Of a DNA stretch of 64,000 nt, positions 54,278-63,124 are shown one piece after another (positions within the stretch are counted from its first letter, which is position 1; each line of letters opens with the position of its first letter). The position numbers were made by a program, and so were the translations under genes. The notes beneath the pieces were generated by a model that was not told the origin of the DNA, did no database searches, and worked only from the letters and a program-made list of their open reading frames with translations. The stretch covers positions 558,001-622,000 of the forward strand of contig NZ_JAGPNL010000003.1 of NCBI RefSeq assembly GCF_018069565.1. The letters are read 5' to 3'. This stretch comes from Streptomyces tagetis (GTDB lineage: Bacteria; Actinomycetota; Actinomycetes; Streptomycetales; Streptomycetaceae).

Positions 54278-56260
54278 TCAGCCGATCTGCGCGTTCTTGG
54301 AGACGGTCACCTGGTCGACGTCGGAGGTCCGGATGGTGACGGCGACCTCCCAGTCGCCGGCCATCGGGATCTGTACGCCGCCCGCCGACCAGTGTCCGGT
54401 GGTGATGCGGTCCGGGGCCACGGGCAGCGGCCCGATGTCCTGGGACTTCAGGGTCAGGGCGACCTTGACCTCGGGAAGGTCGAAGGGCTTTCCGTCGGGG
54501 CGCTCGGCGAAGAGGTGCAGGGTGTTGCCGCCGACCCGCGCCGGGTCGACGTCGACGCGCATGACGCCCTTGCCGTCGGCACCGCCGGTGTCGAAGGACA
54601 TGTCCAGGGTGAGGGCACCGGAGGGGACGACGGGCGAGGAGGCCGAGGACGACGCCCCGGGGTTCTCGCCCTGGGCCGTGCGCCCCGGCTCGGTCTGGGT
54701 CAGGGCGGTGGTGACCGCGAGCAGGACGACCGCGACGCCCGCCTCGGCGAGGACCGAGCGGCGCAGCCCCAGGCGGTGCGGGTCGGCGTCGCGCAGCCGC
54801 TTCTGCCGCGCGGTGTCCATCGCCGCCCGTTGCCGGGCGAGCTGGGCGGCGCGCTGGGAGCCGCCCGTACCGCCCTTGCCCTTGCCGCCGCCCGCGCCCG
54901 CCGCGCCGCCGGAGCCCTTCTTCGTGCCGGTCCCCTGGGCCTGCGCGCCGCTGCCCTGGGCGGCCGGGGCGCCGGTCCGCTTCTTCCCCTTCCCCTTCTC
55001 CTTCTCCCGGGGCCGGGGCACGACGGCCGCGGTCTCGGCGAGCCGCGCCGTCCACCGGCGGGAGAAGAAGGCGATGCCGACCACCACGGCCACGAGCAGG
55101 ACCTTGGCGAGCAGCAGTTGCCCGTACGCGGTGCCGGTCAGCGCCGACCAGGAGCCGAGCTGGCGCCAGGACTGGTAGACGCCGGTGGCCACGAGGGCGA
55201 CCACGCTGCCGAAGGCGACGTGCGAGAAGCGGCGTACCGCCGAGGTGGGCACGGGCGTGTCCGCGGGCGCCCGGTAGAGGGCGGCGAGCAGGGCGACGAG
55301 CCCGCCGAGCCAGGCGGCGACGGCCAGCAGGTGGACGATGTCCACCGGCATGGCGATCCCGGCCTGGAGGCCGACGGAGGCGTGCTCGGACATCGCCCAG
55401 CTCGCGGCGATCCCGGCCGCCACGACGGTGCCGCCGGCCGCGAGCCCGAAGGTGAGGTCCCGCTTCTCGGTGCCCTCGCGCTTGTCGTAGGCGCCGAAGA
55501 GCACGGCGACGAAGAGCGCCCCCGCCGCGAGCAGCAGCAGCCGGGAGACCAGCGCCGCCCCGGTCTTGGTCTGGAGCACCTGCCCGAGGAGGGCCAGGTC
55601 GACGATGTCCCCGGCCTTCCCGGAGGTGGTGTATGCGCCGCGCAGCAGGAGCAGTACGAGCGTGGAGCCGGTCAGCGCCAGCCAGCCGGAGACGACGAGC
55701 CGTTGCAGGACCCGCACCCCGGCGCCGCGCGGCCAGCAGGCCAGCACGAAGGCGGCCCCGCCGACGAGCACGGTGAACCCGGCGTACGACACGTACCGCC
55801 CGATGCCGTACAGGGTGCCGACGAACCCGCCGCCGGCCGCCGGGACGGAGGTGGACACCGTGGTCTCGGAGGGGGCGCCGATGGAGAAGGTGTAGGCGCC
55901 GGCCACCGGGTGGCTGTCGGCGGACACGATCTGGTAGGCCACCGTGTAGGTGCCGTCGGCCAGGTCCGGCTTCAGCTTGACGGCGTAGGTGGTGCCGCCG
56001 GTGCCGAAGGGCTTGCCGTCGTCGACGCGGGCGCCCTGGGGGTCGAGGACGCGCAGGGAGTCGGCGTCCGTGGAGACCGTCTCGGAGAAGGTGAGCGACA
56101 CCTGGGCCGGAGCCTCGTCGACCACCGCCCCCTGCTGGGGATCGCTGCCGGTCAGAGCGGCGTGGGCGGAGGCCGGGGCGGCGCCGGCGAGCAGCGCGAA
56201 GAGCGCGGCCAGCAGCAGCGGTACCAGGGTCCTCAGCCGTGGGGCGATGGTCTGCGTCAA
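54278..56260 (-). CDS. CopC-CopD copper-handling fusion membrane protein
   Basis: The 660-residue protein starts with a signal peptide ending ...APASA, so the mature protein begins HAALTGSDP, the histidine brace of CopC. The second ligand lies in SADSHPVAG near residue 114. After the CopC domain come about eight CopD membrane helices (residues about 150-400). A cytoplasmic low-complexity Lys/Gly-rich stretch follows (about 415-475), then one more helix and a C-terminal extracytoplasmic beta domain. It probably moves or buffers Cu at the membrane. It sits between ecuC (13 bp) and dtpA (8 bp) in the operon. Confidence 0.9.
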   Translation of the reverse strand: MTQTIAPRLRTLVPLLLAALFALLAGAAPASAHAALTGSDPQQGAVVDEAPAQVSLTFSETVSTDADSLRVLDPQGARVDDGKPFGTGGTTYAVKLKPDLADGTYTVAYQIVSADSHPVAGAYTFSIGAPSETTVSTSVPAAGGGFVGTLYGIGRYVSYAGFTVLVGGAAFVLACWPRGAGVRVLQRLVVSGWLALTGSTLVLLLLRGAYTTSGKAGDIVDLALLGQVLQTKTGAALVSRLLLLAAGALFVAVLFGAYDKREGTEKRDLTFGLAAGGTVVAAGIAASWAMSEHASVGLQAGIAMPVDIVHLLAVAAWLGGLVALLAALYRAPADTPVPTSAVRRFSHVAFGSVVALVATGVYQSWRQLGSWSALTGTAYGQLLLAKVLLVAVVVGIAFFSRRWTARLAETAAVVPRPREKEKGKGKKRTGAPAAQGSGAQAQGTGTKKGSGGAAGAGGGKGKGGTGGSQRAAQLARQRAAMDTARQKRLRDADPHRLGLRRSVLAEAGVAVVLLAVTTALTQTEPGRTAQGENPGASSSASSPVVPSGALTLDMSFDTGGADGKGVMRVDVDPARVGGNTLHLFAERPDGKPFDLPEVKVALTLKSQDIGPLPVAPDRITTGHWSAGGVQIPMAGDWEVAVTIRTSDVDQVTVSKNAQIG

Positions 56261-56273
56261 GGTGGTCCCTCCC

Positions 56274-56732
56274 TCAGTGTCCGGAGTGTCCGTCCGCGGG
56301 GCGGTAGGTGGCGGACTTCACCGGCATGGTGACCGTGACGGGGTCGGAGTGGGCGAAGCGCAGTTCGACGGTGACCGTCTCGCCTTCCTGGAGGCGGCGC
56401 GTCAGCTTCTCGAACATCAGGTGGTTGGCGCCGCTTTCGAGGACCAACTCGCCCCGGGCCGGGATGGGGAGGCGGTCGGCCGCCTTCATCCGCCCGTCGA
56501 CGGTCCGGTGCACGCTGACCTCGCCGGCCTCGCTGGTGACGGAGGTCAGTTCGTCCTCGCCCTCACCCTTGTTGGTGATGGTGAGGAACCCGGCGGCCAT
56601 GGAGTCGGAGACCGGCTGCGGTATGTAGGCGGAGCCGACGGAGAGGTCGGGCGCGGCGCCGGAGCCGCCGCCGCATCCGGCCAGGAGCAGGGCGCCCGCG
56701 AGTACCGCGGCGGCAGCGGCGGGGCGTCTCAC
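56274..56732 (-). CDS. Extracytoplasmic copper chaperone ECuC (PCu(A)C family)
   Basis: The 152-residue lipoprotein has lipobox LLLAGC near residue 20. The PCu(A)C copper motif is seen as VHRTVDGRM (His and Met) near residue 87 and HLMFEKL (H-x-M) near residue 116. The tail DGHSGH offers further ligands. In S. lividans ECuC passes Cu(I) to Sco. The GTG at 56732 overlaps the sco stop by four bases (GTGA), giving tight coupling. Confidence 0.92.
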   Translation of the reverse strand: MRRPAAAAAVLAGALLLAGCGGGSGAAPDLSVGSAYIPQPVSDSMAAGFLTITNKGEGEDELTSVTSEAGEVSVHRTVDGRMKAADRLPIPARGELVLESGANHLMFEKLTRRLQEGETVTVELRFAHSDPVTVTMPVKSATYRPADGHSGH

Positions 56733-57379
56733 GGGTTCTCCCCCTTGACGATCCGGGGGAGGTCCTTGGTGTAGTCGTCGACGGTGGCGTCCTCGCCGTA
56801 GAGGACGTAGCCCGCGTCGGTCTTCGGGGAGAAGGCGACGACCTGGGTGCCGTGCGACGAGACGATCTCGCCGTCCTCGTCCTTGGTGGCCGGCTCGATG
56901 GTGATGCCGAGGGTGCGGGCACCGGCCTGGATGGTGTCGAAGTCGCCGCTCAGCCCCACGACCGTGGGGTCGATGCCCTTGAGCCACTTGCCCAGTTCCT
57001 CGGGGGTGTCCCGCTCCGGGTCGGTGGTGACGAACACCACGCGCAGCGCGTCCTGGTCGGCCTGGGAGAGCTGCTGCTTGGCCACGGCGAGGTTGTTCAT
57101 GGTGAGCGGGCAGACGTCCGGGCAGTGGGTGTAGCCGAAGTAGATCAGCGTCGGCTTGCCCGCGGTCTGCTCGCGGAAGTCGTACTGCTTGCCGTCGGTG
57201 CCGGTGAGGACCAGGTCGGGCTTCTCGAAGGGCTTGTCGAGGACGGTGGCCGCCTGCCGGGCGGTGTCCTCGGAGACCATCGTGACCGGCGGGTCGTTGT
57301 CGGCGCCGCTGCCGCAGGCGGACAGGGTCAGGGAGGCGGCGGCGAGCAGGGCAGCCGCGGCGAACGTCTTCTTGCGCAT
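56729..57379 (-). CDS. sco: Sco1/SenC copper metallochaperone
   Basis: The 216-residue lipoprotein has lipobox LTLSAC near residue 22 and a thioredoxin-like fold. Copper-binding CPDVC lies in YFGYTHCPDVCP near residue 88, and the third ligand histidine in VSSHGTQVVAF near residue 175. In Streptomyces, Sco delivers copper to cytochrome aa3 oxidase and to GlxA. It has its own start at ATG 57379, followed directly by ecuC. Hairpins separate it from ycnI upstream. Confidence 0.94.
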   Translation of the reverse strand: MRKKTFAAAALLAAASLTLSACGSGADNDPPVTMVSEDTARQAATVLDKPFEKPDLVLTGTDGKQYDFREQTAGKPTLIYFGYTHCPDVCPLTMNNLAVAKQQLSQADQDALRVVFVTTDPERDTPEELGKWLKGIDPTVVGLSGDFDTIQAGARTLGITIEPATKDEDGEIVSSHGTQVVAFSPKTDAGYVLYGEDATVDDYTKDLPRIVKGENP

Positions 57380-57416
57380 AAGGAAATGTCCCAGATGTGA
57401 AGTACCCCGGCGGGCA

Positions 57417-57464
57417 CCGGGGTCCCCGGAGAGGGACCCCGGCACCCACCGGACTGGTGGGTGC
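57417..57464 (-). terminator. Two hairpins between ycnI and sco
   Basis: CCGGGGTCCC/GGGACCCCGG (57417-57442) and GCACCCACC/GGTGGGTGC (57442-57464) are adjacent perfect stems of 10 and 9 bp. They may partly terminate or process the transcript, so sco could be read at a different level from ycnI. Confidence 0.6.
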
Positions 57465-57500
57465 GTCACCGCCGCGGCGGCGGCGCACCGGCGGGCGTGG

Positions 57501-58262
57501 TTACGCCGACGCCCCGGAGTCGCGCCGGCGTCCGGCCAGCACGCCGTAACCGATGCCGGCGGCGCCGACGACGATGCCGACGATGCCGAGGACGCGGGCG
57601 GTGGTGTCACTGCCGTCACCGGAGGCGGATGCCTCTGCGGCGGTGTTCTTCTGGTCGGAGGCGGCCTTGTCGTCGCCCTTGTCGTCGGACTTGGCATCCG
57701 ACGCGCCGTGGCCGTGGCCGTCGCCCTCGGGGGCGGACAGCGTCAGGACGGGCGCGGGGGTGTCGGGCTCGTCCTGGCCCTCCTGCGGCACCTCGATCCA
57801 GCGCACGACCTCCTTGTTGGAGTACGTCTGGATCGCCTTGAAGACCATCTGGTCGGCGTCGGCGGGCAGGGTGCCGACGGAGACCGGGAACTTCTGGAAG
57901 AAGCCCGGCTCGATGCCCTTGCCGTCCGCCGTCCAGGTCACCTTGGTGACGGCCTCGTCGATCTGCTTGCCGTGCACCTCCAGCGGCTTGTCCAGCTTGG
58001 ACTTGGTGACCTCGGCCTTCCAGCCGCTGACCGGCTGCGGCATCACGGACGCCAGCGGCTGGTCGGCCGGGAAGGTGATCTCCAGCTTGGTGGTGGAGGC
58101 GTTGTCACGCTCGTTCGGCACCTTGAAGGCGACGACCGCGTAGCCGCCCTTGGCCGCGGTGCCCTCGGGCTGCACGGTGACGTGCGCGAACGCGGGGACG
58201 GACAGGGCGAGGACGGCGATGCCGGAGACGGCGCCGACGGTGGCGATACGGGAAACCTTCAT
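57501..58262 (-). CDS. YcnI-like (DUF1775) copper-binding membrane-anchored protein
   Basis: The 253-residue protein has a signal peptide ending ...VPAFA, leaving an N-terminal His (HVTVQPEG) that forms the copper brace of YcnI proteins. The domain continues to about residue 160, with the conserved VPNERDN and VSGWKAEV. A Ser/Asp/Lys-rich linker, one membrane helix (VLGIVGIVVGAAGIGYGVLA) and a basic RRR tail follow, a membrane anchor of LPxTG-less type. It is the first gene of the copper cluster and is 120 bp upstream of sco. Confidence 0.9.
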   Translation of the reverse strand: MKVSRIATVGAVSGIAVLALSVPAFAHVTVQPEGTAAKGGYAVVAFKVPNERDNASTTKLEITFPADQPLASVMPQPVSGWKAEVTKSKLDKPLEVHGKQIDEAVTKVTWTADGKGIEPGFFQKFPVSVGTLPADADQMVFKAIQTYSNKEVVRWIEVPQEGQDEPDTPAPVLTLSAPEGDGHGHGASDAKSDDKGDDKAASDQKNTAAEASASGDGSDTTARVLGIVGIVVGAAGIGYGVLAGRRRDSGASA

Positions 58263-58403
58263 GGACGGAGTGCTCCGCTTCGGATGAGGCCCGGTGCTGT
58301 ACCGGACGGATGGAGGGGGAGCGCGCGGGCGCGCGCGGGCCGCACGACGGCGGCCCCCTCCGGCTCCGCGCTCGGGCGGAAGCGGGGCGGTGGTCGCGTC
58401 GTG

Positions 58404-59222
58404 TCAGGCGGCGAGGGCGACGGCGCCCGGCGGTCCCCGCCGGATCACCGAGTGCTGGAGCACGACGGTGTGCGGCACCGGCGGCGCGCACCGGGCCGGA
58501 CGCGCCGGACGCGGCCCCGTACGGGGCACGCCCGCCAGCCCGGCGTGCAGTGCGCGCACCAGCGACAGTGCCACCCGCAGCGCCCGGACCAGGGCGCCTT
58601 CGGCCACCGAGTGGGCCGAGTGCGCCGACAGGGCGATCAGCCGTGTCATTGCCAGGTCGCCGCGCCGCAGCAGCCACCCGGCGGCGAGGGCCGCGAGGGC
58701 GTGTCCGAGCAGCATCGGCAGGGAGGGGAGCAGGGCGGCGGCCGGGCTCCCGAGGGCGTCCGCCGCGGAGTGCCCGGTGCCCGTGCCGGGGGCCGGGACG
58801 AGCCGCGCGTCGGTGAGGATGCGGTGCGCCTGGGCCGGGCTGATGGCCGCCGCGGTGGTCCCGCACACCAGGCGGGCCGCCTGCTGGACGAGGGAGGCGT
58901 CGGACATCGCGCCGCCCGCCGCGGCGGAGGACGCGGCCGTCGTACCGTGCTGGCCCAGCCCGAACAGCGCGTGCAGCGCGGTCTGGCCGGCCGTGAGCAG
59001 GGCGGTGATCAGGGCGAGGGAGCGCTCGCGCCCGGCGAGGGGCGCGGCGACCAGGACCGCTCCGAGGAACCCGGCGCCCAGCGTCCACAGCGGGACGGCC
59101 GCGCAGGAGGCCAGGGTGTGCCCCGCCGCGGCCAGCACGACGCAGACCGCGGCGAACACCGCGGCCCGCAGGAACCGGAGGTCGGCTCCGGAGCGCGCCG
59201 TAGGCGGGTGGGGGGCAGTCAT
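58404..59222 (-). CDS. Membrane protein, unknown function, upstream of the copper cluster
   Basis: The 272-residue protein has about five hydrophobic segments: residues about 17-35, 43-63, 68-88, a weaker one, and 167-186. A Pro/Arg-rich cytoplasmic C-terminus follows. Several histidines lie near helices (GHTLASC, LGQHGTT, LLGHALAAL). I recognise no family. It is 140 bp upstream of ycnI on the same strand and could belong to the copper group, but there is no motif to prove it. Confidence 0.72.
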   Translation of the reverse strand: MTAPHPPTARSGADLRFLRAAVFAAVCVVLAAAGHTLASCAAVPLWTLGAGFLGAVLVAAPLAGRERSLALITALLTAGQTALHALFGLGQHGTTAASSAAAGGAMSDASLVQQAARLVCGTTAAAISPAQAHRILTDARLVPAPGTGTGHSAADALGSPAAALLPSLPMLLGHALAALAAGWLLRRGDLAMTRLIALSAHSAHSVAEGALVRALRVALSLVRALHAGLAGVPRTGPRPARPARCAPPVPHTVVLQHSVIRRGPPGAVALAA

Positions 59223-59443
59223 GGCGGGCCCATCATCCCACTGGCCCCCCAGGTCCCGTACGGCAGGTCCACAAGATGCGGTACGACCGTATGGTCACCC
59301 TCTGGCCGGGGGTGCCCGGCATACACCGATCACCATGGGCACGCATCCGCCGTATGGGCGCTTCGGCGTACGGACCGCGCTTATGGCCCGGGGTGAGGGG
59401 CAATACGTAACCGTATGTCGAGCCGCGGCCGGGAGGCTGGAGC

Positions 59444-59887
59444 ATGAGCATCTGGTGGTCACTCCATTTGCGGCGCGAGGCCGCGAGCGTCCCCCTGGCA
59501 CGCCGTCTGCTGGTCGGCACGATGGAGACCGCGGGCGTCGACCCCGACATCTCCTTCGACCTGTCCGTCGCCCTCAGCGAGGCGTGCGCCAACGCGGTGG
59601 AGCACGGCGGCCCGGACGGGCCGGGCGGCCCCTCGCAGGCGTACCGCGTCACCGCCTACCTCGACGGCGAGCGGTGTCGGATCGAGGTCGCCGACTCGGG
59701 GCCCGGCTTCCCCGGCCGACCGGTCCGCGCGGCCTCGCCGGACGCCGAGCACGGGCGCGGCCTGTGCCTCATCCGGGAACTCGCCGACCACGTCCACGTC
59801 GGCAGCGCGCCGGGCCGGACCGGCGCGGTGGTCAGCTTCGACAAGATCCTCAAGTGGCGCGAGGACGTCCCGCTGGCGGCGGTGTGA
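59444..59887 (+). CDS. Anti-sigma-type ATP-binding protein (HATPase_c_2, RsbW-like)
   Basis: The 147-residue stand-alone ATPase domain has N-box SEACANAVEHG near residue 45, G1 VADSGPGFPGRP near residue 87 and G2 HGRGLCLIRELAD near residue 106. This is the small Streptomyces class of serine kinases that phosphorylate anti-anti-sigma factors or bind sigma-B-type factors. No partner is next to it, though a GAF-PP2C gene of the opposing function lies 1.8 kb downstream. A terminator hairpin follows its stop. Confidence 0.88.
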   Translation: MSIWWSLHLRREAASVPLARRLLVGTMETAGVDPDISFDLSVALSEACANAVEHGGPDGPGGPSQAYRVTAYLDGERCRIEVADSGPGFPGRPVRAASPDAEHGRGLCLIRELADHVHVGSAPGRTGAVVSFDKILKWREDVPLAAV

Positions 59888-59914
59888 CCACCGCGAGGAC
59901 CCCACGGCACGCCG

Positions 59915-59945
59915 ACGGCCGGGTACGAGGGACGTACCCGGCCGT
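59915..59945. terminator. Bidirectional terminator between the RsbW-like gene and pepP
   Basis: ACGGCCGGGTACG (59915-59927) pairs perfectly with CGTACCCGGCCGT (59933-59945) around AGGGA. Confidence 0.87.
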
Positions 59946-59959
59946 TCACCTGCGTGGTG

Positions 59960-61417
59960 TCAGCCCTTCAGGGAGGCCATCCACCGCTCGACCTCGTCCG
60001 AGCGCCGGGGCAGCGCGGCGCTGAGGTTCCGGTTGCCGTCGTCGGTGACGAGGATGTCGTCCTCGATGCGGACGCCGATGCCGCGGTACTCCTCGGGCAC
60101 GGTCAGGTCGTCGGCCTGGAAGTACAGGCCGGGCTCGACGGTGAGCACCATGCCGGACTCCAGCGTGCCGTCGACGTAGCTCTCCACGCGGGCGGCGGCG
60201 CAGTCGTGGACGTCCATGCCGAGCATGTGGCCGGTGCCGTGCAGCGTCCAGCGGCGCTGGAGGCCCAGCTCCAGCACCCGCTCGACCGGGCCCTCGACGA
60301 GGCCCCACTCGACCAGCCTGGCGGCCAGCACGCGCTGCGCGGCGTCGTGGAAGTCGCGGTACTTGGCGCCCGGCTTCACCGCCGCGATACCGGCCTCCTG
60401 GGCGTCGTACACGGCGTCGTAGATCTTCTTCTGCAACTCGGTGTACGTGCCGTTGATCGGCAGCGTGCGGGTGACGTCGGCCGTGTAGTACGTGTGCGTC
60501 TCCACGCCCGCGTCGAGCAGCAGCAGGTCGCCGGAGCGGACCGGGCCGTCGTTGCGGACCCAGTGCAGGGTGCAGGCGTGCGGGCCGGCGGCGCAGATCG
60601 AGCCGTAGCCGACGTCGTTGCCCTCCACGCGCGCGCGCAGGAAGAAGGTGCCCTCGATGTAGCGCTCGCTGGTCGCCTCGGCCTTGTCGAGGACCTTCAC
60701 GACGTCCTCGAAGCCGCGGACGGTGGAGTCGACGGCCTTCTGCAGCTCGCCGATCTCGAACTTGTCCTTGACCAGGCGGGCTTCGGAGAGGAAGACGCGC
60801 AGTTCCTCGTCGCGCTCGGCGGTGACCTTGTCGGTCAGCGCCTCCTCGACCCCGGCGTCGTGGCCGCGCACGACGCGCACCGGGCCGGTGGCCTCGCGCA
60901 GCAGGCCGGTCAGCTCGCGGACGTCGGAGGCGGGGATGCCGTACCGCTTCTCGGCCTCGGTGAGGGAGTGGCGGCGGCCGACCCACAGCTCGCCCTGGCC
61001 GTCGAGCCAGAACTCGCCGTTCTCCCGGTCGGAGCGCGGCAGCAGGTACAGGGTGGCGGCGTGGCCCTCGCCCTCGGGCTCCAGCACCAGGACGCCGTCC
61101 TCGGTCTGGTTGCCGGTGAGGTAGGCGTACTCGACCGAGGCACGGAAGGAGTACTCCGTGTCGTTCGAACGGGTCTTCAGGTTGCCGGAGGGGATCACCA
61201 GCCGCTCGCCGGGGAAGCGGGCGGAGAGCGCGGCGCGGCGGGCCGCGGTCTCGGCGGCCTGGGCGATCGGCTCCAGGTCGTGCAGCTCGGTGTCGGCCCA
61301 GCCCGACCGCATGTTCTCGGCCAGCTCGTCGGACACGCCCGGATACAGGCCGTTCTTGCGCTGCTTGATCGGCTCTTCCTCGGTGCCTTCCGGGGTCTCC
61401 GGGAGCTGCTCCGTCAC
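59960..61417 (-). CDS. pepP: Xaa-Pro aminopeptidase (aminopeptidase P)
   Basis: The 485-residue protein has the AMP N-terminal domain (about residues 30-200) and a pita-bread metallopeptidase domain. Dinuclear metal ligands are visible: the two Asp in LLLDAGVETHTYYTADVTRT, His in GTGHMLGMDVHD, Glu in LTVEPGLYF and Glu in GVRIEDDILVT. It removes the N-terminal residue before proline. The ATG at 61417 gives the usual actinobacterial length. The 303-bp gap upstream (61418-61720) holds its promoter and no gene that I can support. Confidence 0.95.
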   Translation of the reverse strand: MTEQLPETPEGTEEEPIKQRKNGLYPGVSDELAENMRSGWADTELHDLEPIAQAAETAARRAALSARFPGERLVIPSGNLKTRSNDTEYSFRASVEYAYLTGNQTEDGVLVLEPEGEGHAATLYLLPRSDRENGEFWLDGQGELWVGRRHSLTEAEKRYGIPASDVRELTGLLREATGPVRVVRGHDAGVEEALTDKVTAERDEELRVFLSEARLVKDKFEIGELQKAVDSTVRGFEDVVKVLDKAEATSERYIEGTFFLRARVEGNDVGYGSICAAGPHACTLHWVRNDGPVRSGDLLLLDAGVETHTYYTADVTRTLPINGTYTELQKKIYDAVYDAQEAGIAAVKPGAKYRDFHDAAQRVLAARLVEWGLVEGPVERVLELGLQRRWTLHGTGHMLGMDVHDCAAARVESYVDGTLESGMVLTVEPGLYFQADDLTVPEEYRGIGVRIEDDILVTDDGNRNLSAALPRRSDEVERWMASLKG

Positions 61418-61720
61418 GGTCTTCCTCCTTGTCGCGGCACTGGACCACTCCCATCGTACGGTCGTGCGGAAGGGGGCACAGGGCTGCAGTACCGCTTACA
61501 CCGTGCATCACTGTCCGATATCCGGACGGAAAGGGCGTCTCGGAGACGTGGCGAGGGCGCCGGTACGGAGGTTTTCGGCCGATCCGCGCGGGAGTGGCAT
61601 CCGCGCGGGAGCGGCGCGGCACCGGCGCGGGCCGGGCACGTGTGAGGGGTGCGGGCCGCGCCATGGGGGCGGCGGGCGGGTACGCGCGGGGTGCGGCGCC
61701 ACGCGCGGGGGTGCGGCCCG

Positions 61721-63124
61721 CTACTCGAAGCGCACCGCCAGCAGGACGACGTCCTCCTCGCTGTCCGCACCGCCCGCGCCGTCCGGCAGGACCGTGCGCA
61801 GCACGTGGTCGGCGACGGCGTCCGGGTCGTGCCGCGCCGAGCGGGGGACGCCCGCCGCCGCGGCGTGCAGCCGGGCGAAGGCGCGGTCGGCCGGGTCGCC
61901 GGTGCGGTGCAGCAGGCCGTCGGTGTAGAGCAGGACCGTCTCGCCCGGCTCGGCCTGGAGCTCCACGCTGGGCGCCTCCCAGCAGGCGAGCATGCCGAGC
62001 GGCGCGGAGACCGAGGTCTCCACGAACTCGGTGCGGCGTTCGCCGACGAGCAGCGGCGGACTGTGCCCGGCGCCGGCCAGGGTGATCCGGCGCAGCGCCG
62101 GCTCGCAGTAGCCGAACAGGGCGGTGGCCGAGCGGGCGGGCTCGGTGAGCCGCAGCAGCAGCTCCAGATCGGACAGGACCGCGACCGGGTCCTCGCCCTC
62201 CATCACCGCGTACGCCCGCAGCGAGGCGCGCAGCCGCCCCATCGCGGCGACGGCGCTGGGCCCGGACCCGGTGACGGAGCCGACGGCCAGGCCGAGCGCG
62301 GCGTCCGGCAGCGGCAGCGCGTCGTACCAGTCGCCGCCGCCGCGCGGTCCGGTGCGGTGCCGGACGGCGAGCTGGACGCCGGGGACCCGGGGCAGGCGGG
62401 AGGGGAGCAGTTCCTCCGCCATCGTCGCCATCGCCGTGCGGGTGCGTTCCAGTTCGAGGAGCCGGGCGAGGTGCTCGGCGGCGCACCGGACGTACAGCCC
62501 GGCCAGATGCCGCTGCCGTTCGGCCGGTTCGGCGGGTTCGTCGTAGAGCCAGACGGCGGCGCCCAGCCGTCCGCTGCCCAGGGCGGTCAGCGCGAGCGCG
62601 TAACTCGCGGCGTAGCCCAGGCGGGCGGCGACCTCGCGGTGGCGGGGGTCGAGCCCCTTGGCGGCGAACAGGTCGGGCTCGGCGAGGCCGGCCTCGGCGG
62701 GCGGGCCCGGCGGCGCCTCCAGGAGCCGGCCGTGGGGCAGGGCGGCGCGCGGCACGGTTTCGAGGAGGCCGAGGTCGGCGCGGGCGAGGCCCAGTCCGAC
62801 GGTGGTGCGCGGACCGTGTCCGTCGGCCGGTTCCAGGACGACCAGGCCGCGCCGGGCGCCGACCAGGGCGGCTCCGGCGCGCAGCACTTCCTGGAGGGCC
62901 TCGGGGAGGGAGCAGGTGCGGTTCAGCCGCTCGGTCAGGTCGTGGAGGGTCGTCAGGTCCGAGATCCAGCCGGCGAGGCGGTCCTGGAGCAGGGCGCCCG
63001 GTGTCTCCACCGGGGCGGGCGGCGCGGCCGGCGCGTGTTCCGGGCCGACGGGCGCGACAGTGTGGGCGGGGGAGGGAACCGTCGAATCGATTCCGGCCAC
63101 TTTCGCGGGGTGTGGGGCGGTCAT
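61721..63124 (-). CDS. GAF - PP2C (SpoIIE/RsbU-type) protein with altered active site
   Basis: The 467-residue protein has an Ala/Pro-rich start, a GAF domain (about residues 50-230) and a C-terminal PPM/SpoIIE phosphatase domain (about 245-467). First metal motif GGDWYDALPLPD is intact. The second, normally GDVxGHG, reads VGSVTGSG, so the metal-binding Asp is Ser and the His is Ser. TDGLLHR and EEDVVLLAVRF are present. Such proteins normally dephosphorylate anti-anti-sigma factors. It may be weakly active or regulatory only. Start ATG 63124 fits. Confidence 0.87.
   Translation of the reverse strand: MTAPHPAKVAGIDSTVPSPAHTVAPVGPEHAPAAPPAPVETPGALLQDRLAGWISDLTTLHDLTERLNRTCSLPEALQEVLRAGAALVGARRGLVVLEPADGHGPRTTVGLGLARADLGLLETVPRAALPHGRLLEAPPGPPAEAGLAEPDLFAAKGLDPRHREVAARLGYAASYALALTALGSGRLGAAVWLYDEPAEPAERQRHLAGLYVRCAAEHLARLLELERTRTAMATMAEELLPSRLPRVPGVQLAVRHRTGPRGGGDWYDALPLPDAALGLAVGSVTGSGPSAVAAMGRLRASLRAYAVMEGEDPVAVLSDLELLLRLTEPARSATALFGYCEPALRRITLAGAGHSPPLLVGERRTEFVETSVSAPLGMLACWEAPSVELQAEPGETVLLYTDGLLHRTGDPADRAFARLHAAAAGVPRSARHDPDAVADHVLRTVLPDGAGGADSEEDVVLLAVRFE

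Noticed and set aside
57400..57430. CsoR operator upstream of sco
   Set aside because: GTACCCC at 57402-57408 resembles a half-site, but a matching inverted half at correct spacing is not present.
59946..62486. 846-codon open frame on the minus strand over pepP and part of the PP2C gene
   Set aside because: It is a frame-shifted shadow of pepP, rich in Arg/Pro/Gly, with no conserved motif.
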